Shown here in pieces: positions 42,359 through 49,039 of a stretch of 49,039 bases of DNA. The stretch is from Oscillospiraceae bacterium. Its GTDB lineage: Bacteria > Bacillota > Clostridia > UMGS1883 > UMGS1540. The translations under genes were made by a program, and so were the position numbers. The notes below the pieces were generated by a model. That model did no database searches, was not told the origin of the DNA, and worked only from the letters and a program-made list of their open reading frames with translations. Numbering within the stretch: the stretch's first letter is position 1; each line of letters begins with the position of its first letter. Where the stretch lies: assembly GCA_015068765.1 (NCBI GenBank), contig SVJY01000010.1, forward strand, positions 1-49,039. Reading direction: 5' to 3'.

Positions 42359-45300
42359 TTACTGCACAGGACGCATCAGTTCATCCCATGTAAAGAGCTT
42401 TATATTCGCATCGTCTTCTACTGTAAGTTGTTGTCCGTCCATATAACATTCCAAAAGCTCCTTAACACTTCCGTATTGTGTATATTCCGCCGCCACGCCG
42501 CCGCGTACTGTATATGTAATGCCGGGGCGAAGGTGTTTTTCCGAAACATTACCAATGTAGAAGCCTCCTACTAAATCTTGGGATATGCGAACAAGTGCGA
42601 AGCCATAAGCCGGCAGGGATGCGGAGGAAGCGGATTGGCTTACTGTCAATGTCGTGTTGCCGCCCAGTATCTGCCCATAGCTTCCGCCATTCGCGAGAGG
42701 TATCGCAGCGGCACTGCCGGATATGTTTTGTACAAACACCGCGTCCCCGACTGGCATGTACCAGCCTGCACCGCTTTTCGTGCCAGTGCTTTGCGAATTT
42801 AAAAGTGTAGCTACCAAAGCATCTGCTTCTTCTATGGTGAAACCGCTTATAGCATTTACCGCATCTGCGTTATCTTTCCAATACAAAAGTCTGTCTGCCA
42901 GAGCTGCCGCATGGGCACGGGTCACTGTACTGCCCATGGATACGCCCCAGCGTTCAAGAGCACCCCGGAGGGTGGCCGCCACATCTAAAGTGGCAAGTGC
43001 AGCCGCTTTTTCATCGGTAAATACAGCATGTAATGCGGTACGGCAAAGGGCAAGTGCCTCGGTGAGTGTTACGGTATCGGAAGAATTGTTTCCGCTAACG
43101 GTTGTATTTAATGCACGTCCGAAGACCTCTGCAAGCTCTGCTTTGGAAATGGCTTCGCCGGGTGCAAACTCCCAATCACTTTTGCCGACCATGATGTTTT
43201 GTGCACCGATGCGATGAATTTGCTGGCGTGCCCAATTATGACCCTCAAGATCCTCAAAGCTTGTTGTGTAGAGAGAAGAAAAATCCACCGTTCCGGCCTG
43301 AGGTGTAATTTCAAAAAGTACAGCCTCTACCCCACTTATAGTCAGATTCAAGGTACCGTTTCCGGAAAAGTCAGAGGCGTTTTCTCTACCGGCAATGACC
43401 CTGGCCGTATAGGCCCCAAGCCTGATATCCCCTGAAAAGCTTTCCAGCGGAATGGATACGGTTTTCGACTGTCCTTCCTTCATTCCAAGGACAACCATAT
43501 AAAGTTTATTGTTTACCACCCAGGAGGAATACCAATAATCCGAAAGACGTTCTTCGTTAAATTCAGGAGATTTATCAAAGACATAGTGGTCATACGCAAG
43601 GTCTTTTTCCTTCTGTCCGAAGGTCACCAGTGCATTCCACAGCTTACCGCCATCCCGGGCATCCCAAATCGCAACCGCTTCCCCGTTGGCACCGACGTCT
43701 GAATCACTGATTGAAAAGTAGCCTACTGCATTTGCCCCTGCAATAAGTGCCTGATAATTATTATTTCGACCGTCTTCTGGCAGGGGGAACCGCCCGTGGG
43801 TATTGTAATAGGTTTCTAAAAGTGAATACACCGGTTTTTTATACCGAACTGCGGCCCTCGCAATTTCAGTGGAGGTAGACGCATTCTTGCCAGCCGCAGA
43901 GCTATATGGGTCTATGCAGAGCACATCTACATATTTTCCGCATTCGTCGTAATAATTCGATACGGCTTCCATCGTAATAATCGGACGCTTTTTATCCAGC
44001 ATCCGGATAAGACGGTAAGAATTTTCCATATCCTGCTGGGGATCTGCAAGGCCAAGGAATACCTCGTCCATGACCCCATAACCATACAATGCCGGGTGAT
44101 TTTGGATACGGGAGTCAGACAGGATTCGTATGGTACGTTCAATATTATCCACATGACCGGCCGGCTTCATATCGTAATATAGGCAGATAAAGCCCATGAT
44201 GCCAGCTTCCTCAGCCGCATCAAGAGCACTGACCGCATATTCCGCCGTGTCAGCAGAGCCAATCTGGACAAGGTTTACACCTGCTTCGGCTACCTTCTGA
44301 TATGCATCGGCACCTACATGATAGGCATAAATCGGATAAAACGGTGTGGTGCCGTTTTGCATATATACGCCATCTGCGCCCAGATATTGCGGTCTGTCAT
44401 ATCGGAAGATTTGTTGTACCTTCACTTCCATCACTGTATTATCCGTATTGTACAGTGTGGCCTTTGCCAGATACGTGTGTTCCTTCTTTTCCAGTAGGCT
44501 CAGCGGAAATTCTCCGGATGAGGCCTGGCCATTTTGGCTGATAACCCCTTTATTTTGCCATAAAACACTCTCGCCGTCCAGAATTTCAAAGTCAATCTTT
44601 GTATTTGCAAGCTGGGAGTAATACTGCAAATTGATAGACGTGGACATTGTTCCAACCGTTTCGTCGGTGTAGTAGAAAATGCCGTCCGTGCTAAAATTCA
44701 GCGGTTCCGGAGGCTGAACCATGCGAATGACAACATCGTCTATGTAGGCCTCAGATATCTCACTCTCAGTCCTTTGAAGCATTCTTGCCAGGACAGACGC
44801 TTCCGTTGCCGAATCGGGCGGTATAAAATACCCCTTATACTGGTGCCACTGTCCGTCATTTATGCTCGTGCCGATATGCCAGCCGCCGAGAGATACTGCA
44901 CCGGGCAGCGATCGGTCAGAATAACATTCCAGCTTAATACATACGTCCGCACCACCACTGACCACCTTATACCAATAGCTGATTTCATAGGTTGCACCAC
45001 CCACTATATTACTGATCTGGGCATAATAAGGGTGCTTTAAACCAACATTGGCGGGAACGGTGATATGGGCACAGTCACTCCCGTCATGCGAGGCATCCGA
45101 TGCCACGGAAAGATAACCACTGTGGGAAGGTCCCCATCCGGAGAAGGAGGTGCCATTGCTCGATTCCAGGGCACCATTTGAAACAATATTCTCCGGCTGA
45201 CCGGGCACCGTGGACCCATCTCCTGCCCCTGCATATGTTTTTTCTATTTTCGCACGTGTAGCCGCTTCTTGGTCTATTGTTTCTTTGAAGGAAACCAGTG

Positions 45301-45934
45301 TTAAGACTTCCCTATTGGGTAATCCGATCATATGGGTATCATCCACATGAAATTCCGCTTCCCCGTCAAGACGGATAACAAACAGAACACGTGCCGTTTC
45401 TGCATGCGTACAGAAGGTGTACTCTACCAGCGTCCAGTCACTTCCAAGTGCCGGTGTATGATAAAGTGTTTGCAAATGTGCATACGTTGACCCGCTTTTC
45501 GCTTGAAATGTGATATTCAGCGTAGGGTTGGATGCACCGGATATTTTTCGCATATATCCTCTGAACGTGTAATACTCATTCGGAAGCAAATTCGTAAAAT
45601 TCTGTGAAAAATAAATTCTTCCGCCTGCTTTACCGGAAATAACCGCGTAGTTTTTTCCTTCCTTTGCATCGTTTCCTGTTGCCGTCATACAATATGCTCC
45701 TGTGGCAGGAACCGGATGGGAAAATCCCCAATCACTGGGTGACCCGTTTTCTTGCACCAGTTCCATGCCGCCATTGAGCATCATATCATACTGCCCATTC
45801 CCCAGATTTTTGGGATAGGACTTCTGCTCTGTGGTAGCCGTAGCTTGCGTATAAGCAGACGTTGCTTGTGCCACTATGGGTGCACTAAGCGAAATCAATA
45901 TCATGCAAAGAAAAAGCGAAAAATAGCGTTTCAT
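42359..45934 (-). CDS. SLH-anchored multidomain glycoside hydrolase-like protein
   Basis: About 1191 residues from ATG 45934 (AAAGGGG upstream). The order is: signal peptide (MKRYFSLFLCMILISLSAP), two CBM4/9-like jelly rolls (starting MLNGGMELVQENGSPSDW and IVSNGALESSNGTSFSGW), a beta-sandwich, then a TIM-barrel region about 510-780 with YGVMDEVFLG and YSLLETYYNTHGRF (candidate acid residues). A further beta domain follows, then a degenerate SLH region (GHNWARQQIHRIGAQNIMVG) and about 130 residues of unassigned tail. No GH number is claimed. It is secreted and probably held in the S-layer. Having SLH internal rather than terminal is unusual. Confidence 0.78.
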   Translation of the reverse strand: MKRYFSLFLCMILISLSAPIVAQATSAYTQATATTEQKSYPKNLGNGQYDMMLNGGMELVQENGSPSDWGFSHPVPATGAYCMTATGNDAKEGKNYAVISGKAGGRIYFSQNFTNLLPNEYYTFRGYMRKISGASNPTLNITFQAKSGSTYAHLQTLYHTPALGSDWTLVEYTFCTHAETARVLFVIRLDGEAEFHVDDTHMIGLPNREVLTLVSFKETIDQEAATRAKIEKTYAGAGDGSTVPGQPENIVSNGALESSNGTSFSGWGPSHSGYLSVASDASHDGSDCAHITVPANVGLKHPYYAQISNIVGGATYEISYWYKVVSGGADVCIKLECYSDRSLPGAVSLGGWHIGTSINDGQWHQYKGYFIPPDSATEASVLARMLQRTESEISEAYIDDVVIRMVQPPEPLNFSTDGIFYYTDETVGTMSTSINLQYYSQLANTKIDFEILDGESVLWQNKGVISQNGQASSGEFPLSLLEKKEHTYLAKATLYNTDNTVMEVKVQQIFRYDRPQYLGADGVYMQNGTTPFYPIYAYHVGADAYQKVAEAGVNLVQIGSADTAEYAVSALDAAEEAGIMGFICLYYDMKPAGHVDNIERTIRILSDSRIQNHPALYGYGVMDEVFLGLADPQQDMENSYRLIRMLDKKRPIITMEAVSNYYDECGKYVDVLCIDPYSSAAGKNASTSTEIARAAVRYKKPVYSLLETYYNTHGRFPLPEDGRNNNYQALIAGANAVGYFSISDSDVGANGEAVAIWDARDGGKLWNALVTFGQKEKDLAYDHYVFDKSPEFNEERLSDYWYSSWVVNNKLYMVVLGMKEGQSKTVSIPLESFSGDIRLGAYTARVIAGRENASDFSGNGTLNLTISGVEAVLFEITPQAGTVDFSSLYTTSFEDLEGHNWARQQIHRIGAQNIMVGKSDWEFAPGEAISKAELAEVFGRALNTTVSGNNSSDTVTLTEALALCRTALHAVFTDEKAAALATLDVAATLRGALERWGVSMGSTVTRAHAAALADRLLYWKDNADAVNAISGFTIEEADALVATLLNSQSTGTKSGAGWYMPVGDAVFVQNISGSAAAIPLANGGSYGQILGGNTTLTVSQSASSASLPAYGFALVRISQDLVGGFYIGNVSEKHLRPGITYTVRGGVAAEYTQYGSVKELLECYMDGQQLTVEDDANIKLFTWDELMRPVQ

Positions 45935-45962
45935 ATAGTTTCCCCTTTCCATACTCAAATAA

Positions 45963-45994
45963 ACATGCACGACCTTGGGATGGGCCGTGCATGT
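45963..45994 (-). repeat. 9-bp stem hairpin in the leader of the SLH glycosidase
   Basis: ACATGCACG (45963-45971) pairs with CGTGCATGT (45986-45994). On the minus strand it is followed by TTTATTTG, so it could be a weak terminator of the upstream SLH gene or a regulatory hairpin. Confidence 0.5.
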
Positions 45995-46063
45995 AGTTTT
46001 CCAAAGCAGCCTCACCATCTGCCCTGTTTTTTCATTTTCCCCTTTTTAAACTAAGCCTATACC

Positions 46064-48766
46064 TTAGCGGTAGATGACGAAGAAGCTTTCATAAAGCGTC
46101 ACTCTGAAAGTAACAATTCTGTCATCTACGCCAATATCCATTGTCGAAATCTCCGAGAAGGTACCCAAATTACTGTCATACAGATAAACCTTCGGTACTT
46201 GGTTATAAGAGAAGATAACCGTGTTAACGCCGGTACCGTCCACATTCTTCGGAATAATAACTGTTGCGCCGTACTTAGAAACCGAGGAAACGACACCGCT
46301 TGTAAATATCTCGCCCGGATAATACTCAGTCGTCGGTACCACAGTATCACCGTTGACATAATTGCGACGTCCGTCAATCGGTGTTTCGGCACGGAACATC
46401 GTTCTGATAACTTTAACCACGCCATTCATATCCGGCTCACAATACCAGATAACATCACCGACATTCAGTGCGGAAACAGGAATAACATCCTTCATCATGC
46501 CAAATTCAACTTCCGGTTCCTTTGTAACATCAGATAATGCATACGCACCGAGCTTGACGACTGTTTCCTCCGTTACGGCAAAGCTCTTTTCGCCCTTTTC
46601 GCCCAATACATCTATTTTCTTTACTGCCGCACCATCTTCGTCTAAAGCAGTATAAATTCTGGAAATAACACCTGCTACAGACGGTCTGCTTGAACCGCTG
46701 CCTCTGGTTTTTGTTACCATAGCCGAAATTACACCGTCTTCATCTACGTCATACAGCGTAAGATTCGGCAGTTTGCCGTAGGTCGTTTGGTGTCCGATGC
46801 TCATCGGCGGAATCAGAGAATATGCGTCATCCTTACCTCCGTAAGTTTCCGGTACTCTGAAAACAACCGTTTTGTCACGAAGGAGATACTTAAACTCATA
46901 CATGCCAACCGGCGGACCGTAAAGTGCACCATCTGTATAGAACTGTTCTTCCGTAAAGCGGCTTACGCGCTGATCTACACTGATGGAATCTCTGTTACTC
47001 TTAATATCCCACGAGGTTTCTATGAATACAAGCTCGTCATTTTCATTTGCTTTATAGCGGATAAGCTGTTCTTTGATTTTGCCTGTATTCGTAATCTCAT
47101 CAACATCCCATACTGCTGTATCCACATCGCAAGTCAGTGTCTCCATCGGAATATTGTTCAGCTTAAACCCTTCTGCAAGGGAGAAAACCTTCATTTCGCC
47201 ATCCTGGGTGAAAACCTTAAGCGTTTCTTTTGCATCAATGCCTTTAGAAACATGATGAGAAACTGTATAACCGTATTGATATTCCTTAAAGGACTCAGAA
47301 TCCACTGCTGCAACCTTGCCGGTGAAATCGAGGGTGTATACAGCTTCCATACCAATGGCCAGATTGGGGATTTCGCTGTTTCTTGCAATGTTGCCGGCAA
47401 CACCATAGGTTTTACCGTCAATCACTACTGTTTTGTTGTCTGTGCTCAGCTCTGTAATCTGACCGGAAATATACTGTGCACTCTGAATGATGCGATATAC
47501 GTTGCCGTTTGTGGCGATGGAGAGAACATCCCATTCAGAAATATCATCTAAAGTGATCGGTTCCCCTTCTGTATTGATCATACTAATTTTAATGGAGGTA
47601 TCCTTTTCGTCCAGAACAATAGAAGCCTGCCATTCACTGGGGTTTTTGAAGGTGATGCGATTAACGTCCGGGCGAACTGCATCTACAACCATGTTTCTGA
47701 AGTTATACACAAACACAGTGTGTGCCTCGTTGCCTTCATCAATCAAGGTAACAGTACCATTATCAAAAATCAGATCAGAAGGGGTCATGTCCGTTTTTAC
47801 AACACCGTTATAGACCCATTTTGCTGTGCTTGCAACTTCGCTTTGCACAATCTTTTTATCTTCTTCTGTGCGGATATTAGTCAGCGTAGAATCTGCCAGA
47901 ATATCGCTTGCATTGATTTCCTTGACACCGTCTGCATACTTAGGAACAACTGCAACGGCTGTGTAAACATCGTCATCTTCTGTCACATAGGCCGTAACTG
48001 TACGTCCAAGAAGTTCAGAAGCATTGGTTTCCCCTTCAAAAATGGTGCGGGCACCCATGGAGAACTGATTTGCTCTTGCCGCTGCACCCCCCAGATTTGT
48101 AAGTGCATTTGCCGTAATCTGGCCACGGAAAATGTCAATACCCATGTAAGTGTTCAGAAGATTCGCACCTTCCTTCGCTTCGTATGTATAGGCATCACCG
48201 TAAGCCGTGCGAACAAGAATATCTACTTCCAGTGCGTTTGCAACGAGCTTTGCCATTGTGGCACGGCTGATTGCTTCGCCGTTATCGCTTGTGCCGCTGA
48301 GAACATCAAGCTGAGAAGCCTTGGTCATGTAACCGCTGGGGTAACCGCCCATCGTCTGTGCCTGTACCTCATAGCCAAGTGCACATACAATCATCTTAAC
48401 TGCCTGGGGGTAGGTAACAGGCGCTTCCGGTGCAAATTCTGTCTCAGAAACACCGTTTACAATGCCCATCTGTGCAGCTGTGCCGATATTAAGGCTTGCC
48501 CAGTGGCTGGACGGAACATCAGTAAAGGTTGCAGGTGTATTTCCTTCCGAAGCTAAGAGGCGAAGGACGATCGTCACCATTTCTGCTCTGGTAAGGTTAT
48601 CATTGGGCATGAAGTTTTCTGCATCCTTGCCCTCTACAATACCAAGAGAATACAAAAGGTTGATTTCTTCCTCGTATGCTTCTCCTGCGATATCCACCAA
48701 GGCGGCAGATGCCGGCATAGAAAGCATAACAACACAGAGGAGTAGCGTAAGTAATTTTTTTAGCAT
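46064..48766 (-). CDS. S-layer protein with N-terminal SLH domains
   Basis: Signal peptide MLKKLLTLLLCVVMLSMP (ending near ASAALVD), then three SLH modules in the first 200 residues: EEEINLLYSLGIVEGKDAEN, FTDVPSSHWASLNIGTAAQM and a third around YMTKASQLDVLSGTSDNGE. About 700 residues of beta-rich sequence follow without a catalytic motif that I can name. It is 900 residues long from ATG 48766, with AAAGGA 9 bases upstream. A hairpin precedes it in the leader, and a partial SLH gene lies upstream on the same strand. A structural cell-surface role is most likely. Confidence 0.82.
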   Translation of the reverse strand: MLKKLLTLLLCVVMLSMPASAALVDIAGEAYEEEINLLYSLGIVEGKDAENFMPNDNLTRAEMVTIVLRLLASEGNTPATFTDVPSSHWASLNIGTAAQMGIVNGVSETEFAPEAPVTYPQAVKMIVCALGYEVQAQTMGGYPSGYMTKASQLDVLSGTSDNGEAISRATMAKLVANALEVDILVRTAYGDAYTYEAKEGANLLNTYMGIDIFRGQITANALTNLGGAAARANQFSMGARTIFEGETNASELLGRTVTAYVTEDDDVYTAVAVVPKYADGVKEINASDILADSTLTNIRTEEDKKIVQSEVASTAKWVYNGVVKTDMTPSDLIFDNGTVTLIDEGNEAHTVFVYNFRNMVVDAVRPDVNRITFKNPSEWQASIVLDEKDTSIKISMINTEGEPITLDDISEWDVLSIATNGNVYRIIQSAQYISGQITELSTDNKTVVIDGKTYGVAGNIARNSEIPNLAIGMEAVYTLDFTGKVAAVDSESFKEYQYGYTVSHHVSKGIDAKETLKVFTQDGEMKVFSLAEGFKLNNIPMETLTCDVDTAVWDVDEITNTGKIKEQLIRYKANENDELVFIETSWDIKSNRDSISVDQRVSRFTEEQFYTDGALYGPPVGMYEFKYLLRDKTVVFRVPETYGGKDDAYSLIPPMSIGHQTTYGKLPNLTLYDVDEDGVISAMVTKTRGSGSSRPSVAGVISRIYTALDEDGAAVKKIDVLGEKGEKSFAVTEETVVKLGAYALSDVTKEPEVEFGMMKDVIPVSALNVGDVIWYCEPDMNGVVKVIRTMFRAETPIDGRRNYVNGDTVVPTTEYYPGEIFTSGVVSSVSKYGATVIIPKNVDGTGVNTVIFSYNQVPKVYLYDSNLGTFSEISTMDIGVDDRIVTFRVTLYESFFVIYR

Positions 48767-48818
48767 CTTTTTCTTTCCTTTCTTTTTCATCATAAAACAA
48801 TTTTCTGTTTTATTTTTC

Positions 48819-48853
48819 CGGCATACCCACCGTTTGTTTCGGTGGGTATACCG
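48819..48853. repeat. perfect inverted repeat in the S-layer gene leader
   Basis: CGGCATACCCACCG (48819-48832) pairs with CGGTGGGTATACCG (48840-48853), one G-U mismatch, 7-base loop. Without a T run in the minus direction it is a poor terminator. It may end the upstream partial gene or protect the S-layer mRNA 5' end. Confidence 0.6.
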
Positions 48854-48867
48854 TATGATACAATGAT

Positions 48868-49039
48868 TTAACCAAGAATTCTGTCCATGATGACGGCGGA
48901 TTCTGCACGGGTGGTATTACCCTGCGGATTGATTGTACCGTCGGCGTTACCTTTGATAAGGCCGGAGGCGATCATGGCACTGACGTGTGCCGCAGCATAA
49001 TCCGCAATGGCGGCTGCATCGGAAAATGCAGTAAGGTCC
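48868..49039 (-). CDS. C-terminal part of an SLH-domain protein
   Basis: The reading frame enters from the right edge and ends at TAA 48868-48870. The 56 complete codons read as one SLH module: LTAFSDAAAIADYAAAHVSA, then GLIKGNADGTINPQGNTTRA and ESAVIMDRILG. The rest is outside the window. It lies upstream of the S-layer gene in the same direction, so the two may be cotranscribed. Confidence 0.85.
   Translation of the reverse strand, partial: DLTAFSDAAAIADYAAAHVSAMIASGLIKGNADGTINPQGNTTRAESAVIMDRILG

Noticed and set aside
47720-48556. A 278-codon frame opposite the S-layer gene
   Set aside because: Shadow of the SLH protein. Amino acid composition is unlike a real protein.

Overview
The window looks like a chromosomal segment of an anaerobic, endospore-forming member of the Clostridia with an S-layer, probably a polysaccharide-using gut or rumen lineage. 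This is inferred from gene content only. Sporulation genes are spread along it: spoIIR behind a near-perfect sigma-F promoter, a 23-codon spoVM with a TTG start, two small CotF-like coat proteins, and a SpoIVFB-like protease. It also carries Rex, pyruvate phosphate dikinase, GatCAB, the MEP-pathway genes ispD/ispE/ispF, four proteins or fragments with SLH domains, and esterases resembling plant cell-wall enzymes. Coding density is high, and no gap between genes exceeds about 300 bases. I saw no insertion sequence, prophage, CRISPR array or rRNA.

Region by region. 1-5.4 kb (+): a tight run ligA-ttcA-galU-ispE, then spoIIR. 5.4-9.5 kb: a short QueG-like Fe-S protein (-), a DegT-type aminotransferase and a creatininase-family hydrolase (-), and a divergent LacI-family regulator whose promoter predicts a leaderless mRNA. 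9.5-13.5 kb: a 49-residue membrane protein and SpoVM, tRNA-Glu(CTC), RadC, an SGNH hydrolase, glycerate kinase (-) and the two coat proteins. 13.5-21 kb: ppdK (-), the SpoIVFB-like protease (+), a YcdB/SLH surface protein followed two bases later by an AraC regulator (-), and an aldose-1-epimerase (+). 21-25 kb (-): an isocitrate/isopropylmalate-type dehydrogenase with rex, and an RpiR regulator with an MFS transporter.

25-38 kb is almost all minus strand and housekeeping: phosphoesterase-gatC-gatA-gatB, then the long run trxA-prmA-rsmE-gph-ung-(own promoter)-carD-ispD-ispF-pgi-P-loop protein-thrC. A Cys-rich DUF1540 peptide sits in the gap between the two runs. 38-42 kb is a carbohydrate locus: an oxidoreductase, a CE15-like glucuronoyl esterase and an SGNH esterase, all without signal peptides, divergent from an AraC regulator. 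A 9-bp inverted repeat lies between the two promoters. 42-49 kb holds S-layer-type surface proteins: a large CBM/glycosidase/SLH protein, a 900-residue SLH protein and the C-terminal end of another.

The most notable points are the sporulation microgenes and matching sporulation promoters, the leaderless LacI regulator beside a creatininase/aminotransferase pair of unknown pathway, the cytoplasmic CE15/SGNH/oxidoreductase operon with its putative AraC operator, and the SLH-anchored hydrolase whose SLH region is internal. I did not find a convincing new defence, mobile or retroelement-type system here.
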